Below, one piece after another: positions 6,983 through 13,070 of a stretch of 20,660 nt of DNA; the first letter of the stretch is position 1, and each line of letters begins with the position of its first letter. Position numbers and translations under genes: made by a program. The notes beneath the pieces are model-generated. The model searched no databases, was not told the DNA's origin, and saw only the letters and a list, made by a program, of their open reading frames with translations. The DNA comes from JAQGHB01 sp036384495 (GTDB lineage Bacteria > Patescibacteriota > Saccharimonadia > Saccharimonadales > UBA4665), in assembly GCA_036384495.1 (NCBI GenBank), contig DASVMD010000045.1, positions 1 to 20,660 on the forward strand, read 5' to 3'.

Positions 6983-7009
6983 CTCCTAACTCCTTCGCCA
7001 AGGTCCGCC
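6980..7009 (+). repeat. 30-nt stop-codon-spanning repeat, copy 2
   Basis: It begins at the TAG of the preceding gene; 22 of 30 positions match 6285-6314. Here the hairpin is CCTT-CGCC-AAGG, one base pair longer than in copy 1. Unlike copy 1, it is not followed by the CCCGCCAATT promoter module. Confidence 0.55.
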
Positions 7010-7060
7010 GGGCATAAGCACTTTTCAAAAAAATCGTATAATATAAACTGAAACAGAGAA

Positions 7061-7092
7061 CGCTTGACTATCTATTATCAAGCGCTTATGGT
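7061..7092 (+). promoter_or_regulatory. promoter with operator-like inverted repeat upstream of the surface-protein operon
   Basis: TTGACT (7064-7069) and TATGGT (7087-7092) are 17 nt apart. The 7-bp inverted repeat CGCTTGA-N10-TCAAGCG (7061-7067 and 7078-7084) covers the -35 and spacer, so a dimeric repressor could sit there. A second possible -10, TATAAT, lies at 7037-7042 without a clear -35. Confidence 0.55.
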
Positions 7093-7133
7093 AAATTAAG
7101 CGTAAGACAAATATAAGTCAAAGGACCAAGAAC

Positions 7134-7151
7134 ATGTCGTTAACGTCGTGA
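7134..7151 (+). CDS. 5-codon minicistron overlapping the next start (GTGA)
   Basis: ATG at 7134 has a ribosome site AAGGA (7121-7125) 8 nt upstream and encodes Met-Ser-Leu-Thr-Ser before TGA. The stop overlaps the GTG start of the surface-protein gene as GTGA (7148-7151). That GTG is 22 nt from the ribosome site, too far for direct use, so reinitiation after the minicistron is the simplest reading. The alternative is a sequencing or natural frameshift at the start of the surface-protein gene. Confidence 0.45.
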   Translation: MSLTS

Positions 7152-8098
7152 AGTTACGTAAGAAAATTAGGGTTATGTTATTGGCACCAGCGTTCGGGCT
7201 GGTTTTTTTAATTTCATCACCTGCAGCGTATGCAGCAACGTCGCCAGGGCTTGGCATGGCCGATAGTTTCAGTATTCTCTCAAGCACTTATGCAAATACG
7301 GTAACTGGAACGACTATTAACGGTGATCTTGGCTATACGGTTGCCCCGGCTGTGGCTCCAACCGTTAATGGCACAGTGCATATTGCTGACGGCACCTATA
7401 ATCAGGCGGGGATAGATCAGGGTACGGCTTTGGCAGCGCTCAATAGTCAGTCGTGTAGCTTTAGTTTTGCCTCTGGAGCGATTGACTTGGCTACCGATAC
7501 GACCCATGGTCCGGTTGGTGTGTACACGCCAGGCGTCTACTGCGTTACCGGTGCCGCTTCTGTTGGCTCTGGTGGTATTACGCTTAATGGCGCCGGCACC
7601 TATGTCTTTCGAATGAATGGTGCGCTTACTACCGTAGCTAACTCTGTTGTTACGCTGGCTGGCGGGGCTTCGGCCTGTAATGTCTGGTGGACTCCAACGG
7701 CCGCCACGACGCTGGGTGCGAACTCGACGTTCGCCGGAACCGATATAGATGCTTCGGGCATCACGATTGGTAACGTATCAACTTGGACGGGCAGGGCTTT
7801 AGCTTTTGGCGGAACGGTGACAACATCTAGAAATACCATCAACACCGTACCGGCTTGTTCGGCAACTTCTACGACTGATTCCGGTAATCCGCTTGCTTCG
7901 GGAGCAAATGGATCATCAGGGACGGGAGCGGGAACGTCCGGAGGCGGTACCACAACTCCTGGTCTGCCGAATACCGGTACTGCTCCGCAGAGTAGCCATG
8001 TACTGTGGTGGAGTCTTCCAGCGGCTATGCTTGTGATTTCATCAAGCTTCTATTTTGCCCAAAAAAGATACGCAAGCATTAGTGCGCCCCAAGCTTAA
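7148..8098 (+). CDS. secreted DUF3494 (ice-binding-like) protein with LPNTG sorting signal
   Basis: Domain order in this 316-aa protein: a signal peptide with basic start (KLRKKIR), hydrophobic core and likely cleavage after AYA-29; a DUF3494 beta-solenoid domain from about residue 33 to 236, with family-typical segments such as SFSILSS...TVTGTTINGDLG, VGVYTPGVY and TYVFRMNGALTT; a Gly/Ser/Thr linker; LPNTG at 273-277; a hydrophobic helix at about 286-305; and a basic tail (QKRYAS). The last three parts form a standard cell-wall sorting signal. DUF3494 proteins bind ice in some microbes, but many act as adhesins or have unknown ligands. Start GTG 7148 keeps the basic signal-peptide end. The sortase gene overlaps its 3' end, so this is probably its substrate. 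Confidence 0.9.
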   Translation: MKLRKKIRVMLLAPAFGLVFLISSPAAYAATSPGLGMADSFSILSSTYANTVTGTTINGDLGYTVAPAVAPTVNGTVHIADGTYNQAGIDQGTALAALNSQSCSFSFASGAIDLATDTTHGPVGVYTPGVYCVTGAASVGSGGITLNGAGTYVFRMNGALTTVANSVVTLAGGASACNVWWTPTAATTLGANSTFAGTDIDASGITIGNVSTWTGRALAFGGTVTTSRNTINTVPACSATSTTDSGNPLASGANGSSGTGAGTSGGGTTTPGLPNTGTAPQSSHVLWWSLPAAMLVISSSFYFAQKRYASISAPQA

Positions 8099-8702
8099 AA
8101 AGCGAACGTGGGGTCTATTGGTCCTCGGTGGTGTGGTTACTGTAATGCTGCTTGGTTGGTTTGATCTTCACCAAAAGCCCATACGCGTTGTCACTCAAAT
8201 CAATGAGTCGGCACCTAAACAGGCGTCTTCCCAAGCCCTAGCCCCCAAAGCAGTTGATCGCGGCTTGCCGGTGCGTTTAGAGATTCCAAAGCTCAAAATA
8301 AGCGCCGTTGTTGTATACATGGGCATCACCAAAGCCGGAGCCATGCAAACGCCGAACAATGCTATTGATGTTGGCTGGTACAAGTATGGACCGCTGCCTG
8401 GCAACAGTGGTAGCGCGGTCATCGCAGGGCACATCGACGGTATAAGGGGCGAGCCTGGCGTCTTTAGTAATCTTGATGCATTGCAGCCAGGAGACCCCCT
8501 AACGGTTGCTGACACTCAAGGGCGCAGTACTTCTTTTGTCGTGCGAGAAGTGCGAACCTATGACCAAAACGAACAACCAACCGAGGTTTTCAATAGCAGC
8601 AACGGGCATCACCTCAATCTTATTACTTGCGCTGGCGACTGGGACACCGCTCAGCACCATTTTTCCAAAAGGCTGGTTGTATTTACCGACAAATCCGACT
8701 GA
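8055..8702 (+). CDS. class F-like sortase
   Basis: The 215-aa protein has an N-terminal membrane anchor (about residues 20-38) and a sortase beta-barrel. The catalytic residues are visible: H126 in AGHIDG, C192 in LITCAG and R206 in FSKRL. The run IDVGWYKYGPLPGNSGSAVI resembles class F sortases of actinobacteria. Sortases cleave LPXTG between Thr and Gly and transfer the protein to an amine acceptor on the cell surface. The gene overlaps its likely substrate by 44 nt. The start is uncertain: TTG 8055 or GTG 8082, neither with a good ribosome site, which fits translational coupling. The next gene's promoter lies at its 3' end. Confidence 0.88.
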   Translation: MPKKDTQALVRPKLKKRTWGLLVLGGVVTVMLLGWFDLHQKPIRVVTQINESAPKQASSQALAPKAVDRGLPVRLEIPKLKISAVVVYMGITKAGAMQTPNNAIDVGWYKYGPLPGNSGSAVIAGHIDGIRGEPGVFSNLDALQPGDPLTVADTQGRSTSFVVREVRTYDQNEQPTEVFNSSNGHHLNLITCAGDWDTAQHHFSKRLVVFTDKSD

Positions 8703-8717
8703 CTCGGTGCCATCATG

Positions 8718-8723
8718 TATAAT
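8718..8723 (+). promoter_or_regulatory. -10 box TATAAT, leaderless arrangement for the hydrolase gene
   Basis: TATAAT ends 8 nt before ATG 8731 and sits just after the sortase stop. It supports ATG 8731 over the much earlier in-frame ATG 8506, which lies inside the sortase gene. Confidence 0.65.
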
Positions 8724-8730
8724 TCCCGGT

Positions 8731-9798
8731 ATGGGCACCAAAAAACGAGCTACTGCCAAGCGCGAATCACATAAAAAATCATTCAAAAAACACCTTGCTA
8801 TTACGCTTAGTGCGTTCGGGATAGCGCTTGTTATTATGTACGTTAGCTTCCAGGTGAGCCCGGGGCCGGGCGCGCTAGTAATCCGTAGCGTGTTCAATAA
8901 GGGCGGACACAAGACATTGCAGGCCATGAAGGCTGTGCTGCCGGATTATCCTGTGGCCGTGCTATCTAATCAGCAATATCGTGCCCATGATAAGGACGCG
9001 TTACTCGATGTGTACATGCCGAATTCGGCGCTCAAGCCGGGCGCCACGCTACCTGCGGTGATATGGACCCATGGTGGCGGCTGGCTGTCTGGCAACAAGA
9101 CCGATGATGCGCCGTACTTCAAGTGGTTGGCGGACCAGGGTTTTGTAGTTATTGCGCCCAACTACTCACTGGCGCCAGGCAAGAAATATCCTACGCAGAT
9201 ACACCAACTGAATGATGCTCACGCTTATATTGAGGCCAACGCGGCGCAGTACCATGTAGACACACATAAAATTATCTTGGCTGGGGATTCGGCCGGCGCT
9301 CAGCTGTCGAGCCAGATGGCAGCACTGATCACTAATCCGGGCTATGCGCACGAGGTCGGTGTGCAGCCAGCTCTGCAACCATCGCAACTGAGGGGCGTGG
9401 TGCTTTTCTGTGGAATTTATAAAATGAAAGATCTGGCGGAGCCGGCCCCAAGCCTGCCAAAAATTATTGACTGGGGTGATAACACCACCGTTTGGGCATA
9501 TTCCGGCACCAGGGACGACGCCAGCCCTGTAATCCGCCAAATGTCGACCTACTACCACGTAACCAAGGCTTTTCCGGCTACTTTTATCAGTGGTGGCAAT
9601 GCCGACCCGCTGACTGACAGCCAATCAGTCCCATTCGCGCAGGAGCTGCAGTCGTTGGGGGTCAATGTCACGAGCCTGTTCTATCCGGCCGACCACGAAC
9701 CCAAACTACCCCACGAATATCAATTTACGATTGATCGGGACGGCCGAGAAGCCTTTACGCAAATGACCCAGTTCCTGAAGTCGGCTACAGGACGCTAG
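8731..9798 (+). CDS. membrane-anchored alpha/beta hydrolase (HSL/acetyl-esterase type)
   Basis: From ATG 8731 the product is 355 aa. A highly basic tail (KKRATAKRESHKKSFKKH) precedes one hydrophobic helix (about residues 24-42), so the catalytic domain should lie outside the cytoplasm. The oxyanion motif is HGGGW at 114-118 and the nucleophile elbow is GDSAG with S187. The acid is probably D292 (NADPL) and the base H322 or H328 near the C-terminus. This order fits the hormone-sensitive-lipase-like carboxylesterases, which hydrolyse short acyl esters. The substrate is unknown; deacylation of surface glycans or imported lipids would suit an envelope enzyme. It has its own leaderless-type promoter and is probably independent of the sortase operon. 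Confidence 0.85.
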   Translation: MGTKKRATAKRESHKKSFKKHLAITLSAFGIALVIMYVSFQVSPGPGALVIRSVFNKGGHKTLQAMKAVLPDYPVAVLSNQQYRAHDKDALLDVYMPNSALKPGATLPAVIWTHGGGWLSGNKTDDAPYFKWLADQGFVVIAPNYSLAPGKKYPTQIHQLNDAHAYIEANAAQYHVDTHKIILAGDSAGAQLSSQMAALITNPGYAHEVGVQPALQPSQLRGVVLFCGIYKMKDLAEPAPSLPKIIDWGDNTTVWAYSGTRDDASPVIRQMSTYYHVTKAFPATFISGGNADPLTDSQSVPFAQELQSLGVNVTSLFYPADHEPKLPHEYQFTIDRDGREAFTQMTQFLKSATGR

Positions 9799-9842
9799 CT
9801 TAGAGCGTCGATTTTCTTGCAAGTAATGTCCGCTAACTGCGT

Positions 9843-9848
9843 TATTAT
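9843..9848 (+). promoter_or_regulatory. -10 box TATTAT ahead of the small membrane protein
   Basis: TATTAT ends 7 nt before ATG 9855, again placing the transcription start on the codon. TTGCAA at 9817-9822 is a possible -35 but with a 20-nt spacer. Confidence 0.5.
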
Positions 9849-9854
9849 CGTCAC

Positions 9855-10046
9855 ATGAATCCGCTCAGCGACCGAATACGTAGGCTCGGCTTTTGGGCAC
9901 TCATGGTGCTCGTGATGGTGCGTCGGCTGCAAAGTGCCAAATTGCCCAGTGCACTTGCGTTGCTCCTGTTGGTTCCTGGTATCGGCTTTATCTCCTGGGC
10001 GGCACTGCTCTTTATCCCGGAACGTTCGCCTAGCGTTCAAGCCTAA
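9855..10046 (+). CDS. small membrane protein
   Basis: Family not recognised. The product is 63 aa with two hydrophobic stretches (about residues 11-21 and 32-54) separated by a basic loop (VRRLQSAK), so it probably has one or two membrane helices. The last 4 nt overlap the end of the convergent acyltransferase gene. Support comes from the well-placed -10 box, the clear hydrophobic pattern and the tight fit between neighbours. No function is proposed. Confidence 0.55.
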   Translation: MNPLSDRIRRLGFWALMVLVMVRRLQSAKLPSALALLLLVPGIGFISWAALLFIPERSPSVQA

Positions 10047-10825
10047 AGGCGATCAGCACGAAGCTCGGTAGCGATACGGCAGGCCTGCAGCACACTTTCG
10101 CGGAGTTCAGCGGTTAGCTCATATGCAGGCGCTCTCATCTCTGAATAATTAGTAGGGTCTTCTACTTGCGGGGGCGTAATTTGCTTGCCAAAAACGATAC
10201 TCACAACGTCCAATTCTCGAGCACCCGCGATACCAACGGGGATAATTGACGACTGGTAATAAATTGAATTCTGGGCAACGCCGGTTTTGAGCGGATCACG
10301 TAACGTATCATCTGGGAGTTTTCTCATGCGCGTACCTTCAGGGTACTGTATAAGGCCTTCATTATTGCGAAAGATCTTATTGAGGTGTTGTCGCACGCCG
10401 TACTGGCCGTCAATCCCGAGATCAGATTCCCGTTTAACAGGGAAAGCGCCACCACGTTCAACAATACGACCGCAGATTATGCCCAAATTACCGGTCCAGA
10501 AGCCATCTTTGGCCATAAAGTTCATATGACGCCCGGTGGCGTCATGAATTGGTTTGCCAACAAATGCGTGGTCTAGGTGGCTGCGGTGGTTGGGGGCGGC
10601 TATAAAGGAGCCATTTTGGGGTATATTTTCTTGACCCTCAACTATAAAGGCATCGAGCCTCCGCCCTAAGTGGCAGATATCTAGGAACTTGCTCTCCATG
10701 TAGTACATATCGAACAGCTTGGCCATGCTGTCATAAAAAAGGGTGTTCACGCGTGGATTGTATCGTTCGATGCGATCAAACGCCGTGTTTGGGTTCACTG
10801 GTAAAATGGTCTTCCCGAAAGGCAT
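10043..10825 (-). CDS. PlsC-like 1-acylglycerol-3-phosphate O-acyltransferase
   Basis: The product is 260 aa. Acyltransferase motif I is NHRSHLD with the catalytic pair H80 and D85 (HX4D). Motif II is around GAFPVKRES (126-134). Motif III is the EGTR at 163-166, which binds the glycerol phosphate. Motif IV follows at SIIPVGIAG. PlsC enzymes acylate lysophosphatidate to phosphatidate at the inner face of the membrane; related members acylate other lysolipids. CPR bacteria usually lack full fatty-acid synthesis, so host- or environment-derived acyl chains may be used (inference). The start is supported by an extended -10 just upstream. It converges with the small membrane protein gene (4-nt overlap). 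Confidence 0.85.
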   Translation of the reverse strand: MPFGKTILPVNPNTAFDRIERYNPRVNTLFYDSMAKLFDMYYMESKFLDICHLGRRLDAFIVEGQENIPQNGSFIAAPNHRSHLDHAFVGKPIHDATGRHMNFMAKDGFWTGNLGIICGRIVERGGAFPVKRESDLGIDGQYGVRQHLNKIFRNNEGLIQYPEGTRMRKLPDDTLRDPLKTGVAQNSIYYQSSIIPVGIAGARELDVVSIVFGKQITPPQVEDPTNYSEMRAPAYELTAELRESVLQACRIATELRADRL

Positions 10826-10833
10826 GATGGAGT

Positions 10834-10861
10834 ACTATATCATAAAGAAAATAAATGTCTA
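10834..10861 (-). promoter_or_regulatory. promoter TAGACA-N16-TATAGT for the acyltransferase gene
   Basis: On the minus strand TAGACA (10861-10856) and TATAGT (10839-10834) are 16 nt apart, with TGa forming an extended -10. The -10 ends 9 nt before ATG, so the leader is only 1-2 nt. Confidence 0.65.
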
Positions 10862-10878
10862 CAACTTTGAAATGACAA

Positions 10879-11565
10879 TTAAGCTGCTTTTTCTTCTTTG
10901 AGAGCGTGGGATATATCTCTGTCTGTTTCTTGGATGCGGAAGCCGAGTGCGGTCTTAAAGTCCGTGCTCGCCAGCGATCCACAGCCAATGATCAGCTGCA
11001 TGGTTTTCTCGATTGTTTCAGCGCTGGCGCCGCGCTCGTGGAATCCATGGGCGTCCATAAAGCGTGTACGAGCTACAGAGGGGTAGCCGTTGCCATAGTC
11101 ACTGAGCATTATACGAGCCTTGCGGTCTATTTGTTCGGGAAGCATATTTGCAAAAAATATTCCCGCAACGCCATCTTCGCGCAGGGCTAGGCCACCCAGG
11201 ATGTGCTGCCGCGCGGCGTGCATGGTATTGCAAGCCAGGTGGCGGGCTTCGACTGCAAAGCCAAATATCGGTGAGTCGGCAGGGAACGCCTTGGCAGGCG
11301 TAACGAATCGATCGTGCATATCAATTAGAGCCTTTTTCTCAGGCAAGGTAATTTCGCTGTGATGTGGCACAAAGGTGTTATTTACAGAGGGTAGGACTTG
11401 ACTGCCAACTTGCTGGAGTTGGTAGTGCAGGACAACGCTGGCGGCGAGATTATGGTCGGCAGGCATTGGTTCGGCATCATAGAGGCGTCCGGTTGCAGTA
11501 AAGCTGAACTGATCGGCTGGTTCGCCGAGAAATATTTCTCGAGATGGCTGACCATTTTGTAGCAT
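10879..11565 (-). CDS. hypothetical protein
   Basis: Family not recognised. The product is 228 aa and soluble, with no signal peptide. His and Met are fairly frequent, including VPHHSE, MHDRF, NTMHAARQH and FMDAHGFHERG. These could bind metal, but they do not form a motif I can name. The C-terminus is charged (HALKEEKAA). It is transcribed alone from a consensus-like promoter, with a leader of about 27 nt. A 53-nt gap separates it from the acyltransferase gene, which has its own promoter, so the two are probably separate units on the same strand. Confidence 0.65.
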   Translation of the reverse strand: MLQNGQPSREIFLGEPADQFSFTATGRLYDAEPMPADHNLAASVVLHYQLQQVGSQVLPSVNNTFVPHHSEITLPEKKALIDMHDRFVTPAKAFPADSPIFGFAVEARHLACNTMHAARQHILGGLALREDGVAGIFFANMLPEQIDRKARIMLSDYGNGYPSVARTRFMDAHGFHERGASAETIEKTMQLIIGCGSLASTDFKTALGFRIQETDRDISHALKEEKAA

Positions 11566-11598
11566 TGTGTTTGTCTTTTACGCTAATGGTTATCCCGC

Positions 11599-11626
11599 AT
11601 TATATGCCGAAAAAACGCAATGTAAA
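11599..11626 (-). promoter_or_regulatory. promoter TTTACA-N16-TATAAT for the 228-aa protein gene
   Basis: On the minus strand TTTACA (11626-11621) and TATAAT (11604-11599) are 16 nt apart. The predicted start is about 27 nt upstream of ATG, so this gene is not leaderless. No clear Shine-Dalgarno is seen. Confidence 0.72.
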
Positions 11627-11640
11627 GCACTTATCCACCG

Positions 11641-11669
11641 TTGTGTAACAGGGGTGTTTCTTGTATGAT
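11641..11669 (+). promoter_or_regulatory. promoter TTGTGT-N17-TATGAT for the tRNA-Thr/tRNA-Gly unit
   Basis: The -35 (11641-11646) and -10 (11664-11669) have ideal spacing and predict a start about 13 nt before tRNA-Thr. It diverges from the promoter at 11599-11626. Confidence 0.68.
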
Positions 11670-11688
11670 GAGATGCATACCACGGTGT

Positions 11689-11764
11689 GCCACCTTAGCT
11701 CAGTTGGTAGAGCGACGCATTCGTAACGCGTAGGTCAGCAGTTCGATCCTGCTAGGTGGCTCCA
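11689..11764 (+). tRNA. tRNA-Thr (anticodon CGT)
   Basis: A full cloverleaf is visible. Acceptor GCCACCT pairs with AGGTGGC, the D stem is GCTC/GAGC, and the anticodon loop TTCGTAA has CGT at positions 34-36. The T arm is AGCAG-TTCGATC-CTGCT. CCA is encoded. The top anticodon-stem pair (A-C) is mismatched. The discriminator base is U, so the 3' end is UCCA, which matters for the T-box ahead of thrS. It reads ACG codons. Confidence 0.95.
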
Positions 11765-11788
11765 GATAATGAGATCAACCGTAGGCGA

Positions 11789-11863
11789 GCGGGTATCGTA
11801 TAGTGGCTATTATGCAGCCTTCCCAAGGCTGAGAGGAGAGTTCGATTCTCTCTACCCGCACCA
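11789..11863 (+). tRNA. tRNA-Gly (anticodon CCC)
   Basis: Acceptor GCGGGTA pairs with TACCCGC. The anticodon stem-loop is CAGCC-TTCCCAA-GGCTG, with CCC as anticodon. The T arm is GAGAG-TTCGATT-CTCTC. A is the discriminator and CCA is encoded. It follows tRNA-Thr after 24 nt and is probably co-transcribed. A short inverted repeat TGTAG-TCGG-CTACA follows at 11877-11890, without a T-run. Confidence 0.95.
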
Positions 11864-11915
11864 TTGAACTTATGCTTGTAGTCGGCTACACTTAAGAGAT
11901 AATAAAAGGCAATAC

Positions 11916-12659
11916 ATGGCGCGATTACCAATTCCAGGGTCAGATGATAATACGTGGGGCGGTATCCTCAATGATTTTTTGTCTGTTGAATTGAATAACG
12001 ACGGCTCTCTCAAAAAGACCAGTCAAATCCAGGCCGCGCAGGCGGCTGCAGACGCTGCGCAAACCACGGCTAATAGCGCTCAGTCAGGTCTAACAAATAA
12101 GGCCGATACCTCGGCGATTGTACCGATTAGCACTATTAACGCTAAAGGCGACTTGCTCGTTGGTACTGCCAACGACACAATTACGCGGTTAGGCGTCGGT
12201 ACGAATGGGTGGGTGCTGACTGCTGACTCCACTCAAACGAGCGGTGTAAAATGGGCGGCAGCCTCCGGTGGCGGTGTCCCAGCTCTAACGTGGACGTCTT
12301 TGGTGTTACCCACCAATGCACCGTGGTTTTCGGGTTCGTACACGGTGCAGGCCTACGGTAGTCCATACGCGGCACCCGCAGCGGCATTGGATGCCCAAGG
12401 AGTTGTTCATCTCCGAGGACTTATGCAGATCGTAATGTCGGGCATCACACAGATAAATGCTGGCGCGCTGCTCGCGACGCTCCCTTCGAGCACAATGTTC
12501 TCGGCAGCAAAAAAATTGGTCTGGTCCATGGATGCCAACACCTCCACATCGGGATTGGGGTTGGCGGTTAACACCGACGGCGCTATAACTGCCACCTCAA
12601 CAATCAGCAGCTCGCAGTTGCCAAATCTCGACAGTATCACGTTTGACACTCAAGCCTAA
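11916..12659 (+). CDS. tail-fibre-like repeat protein
   Basis: The product is 247 aa. The N-terminal 25 residues (LPIPGSDDNTWGGILNDFL) are of a type I associate with CPR and phage-like structural proteins. A short Ala-rich coiled-coil segment follows (QAAQAAADAAQTTANSAQSG). The stretch INAKGDLLVGTANDTITRLG, continuing GTNGWVLTADS, is typical of phage tail-fibre or hinge proteins. The C-terminal 110 residues are Ser/Thr/Ala-rich and beta-like and could be a receptor-binding tip. There is no signal peptide. A ribosome site AAAAGG lies at 11904-11909. It may belong to a contractile or fibre-like surface apparatus, or be a phage remnant next to the tRNA genes. No other tail genes are present in the window. 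Confidence 0.75.
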   Translation: MARLPIPGSDDNTWGGILNDFLSVELNNDGSLKKTSQIQAAQAAADAAQTTANSAQSGLTNKADTSAIVPISTINAKGDLLVGTANDTITRLGVGTNGWVLTADSTQTSGVKWAAASGGGVPALTWTSLVLPTNAPWFSGSYTVQAYGSPYAAPAAALDAQGVVHLRGLMQIVMSGITQINAGALLATLPSSTMFSAAKKLVWSMDANTSTSGLGLAVNTDGAITATSTISSSQLPNLDSITFDTQA

Positions 12660-12703
12660 ACTCCTTAATTTTTACCGAAGATGGTACAATAGACCCTAAG
12701 ATT

Positions 12704-13060
12704 ATGGCCACGCCAAAGAAGTATTTTCACGATCATCTTGTACTGCTGTTGCTCAGCGTTAACGCCTTTTTGGCGGTTGCAGGCAGTATTTTCATATTAG
12801 TGCGCCTGAGCACCAGTCACGGCAACGGCTACATCGTGCAGTATCGCTCCTCGCTCGGCATTAACGCCTTTAAAACCGGCAGCGTGGTAGATTTACTGGC
12901 CTTCGTGGGCTTTGCGCTGCTGGTGCTGGCTATCCACGCCATGCTCAGCCTCAAGGTGTACCATATCCACCGGCAGCTGGCGATCGCTATTCTGAGCCTC
13001 GGTATTTTGTTGCTGCTACTCACGATAATCGTTAGCAACGCGCTGCTCGTTCTGCGCTAA
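12704..13060 (+). CDS. small three-helix membrane protein
   Basis: Family not recognised. The product is 118 aa with three clear hydrophobic helices (about residues 10-30, 62-84 and 92-115) and short basic loops (KVYHIHRQ). A -10 box TACAAT at 12685-12690 predicts a leader of about 7 nt. The stop TAA overlaps the -10 box of the glycosyltransferase gene, which starts 11 nt later on the same strand. A helper role for that membrane enzyme is possible from position only. Confidence 0.6.
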   Translation: MATPKKYFHDHLVLLLLSVNAFLAVAGSIFILVRLSTSHGNGYIVQYRSSLGINAFKTGSVVDLLAFVGFALLVLAIHAMLSLKVYHIHRQLAIAILSLGILLLLLTIIVSNALLVLR

Positions 13061-13063
13061 AAT
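13058..13063 (+). promoter_or_regulatory. -10 box TAAAAT overlapping the upstream stop codon
   Basis: TAAAAT shares its TAA with the stop of the small membrane protein gene and ends 8 nt before ATG 13071. A -35 is not clear, so read-through from upstream is also likely. Confidence 0.45.
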
Positions 13064-13070
13064 AGTAGTA

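Noticed and set aside
6285..7009. Integron cassettes with attC sites
   Set aside because: The repeats lack the conserved GTTRRRY/RYYYAAC ends and no integrase gene is in the window.
8506..8730. Earlier in-frame ATG of the hydrolase frame
   Set aside because: It lies inside the sortase gene. The TATAAT at 8718-8723 and the basic tail plus membrane anchor after ATG 8731 favour the later start.
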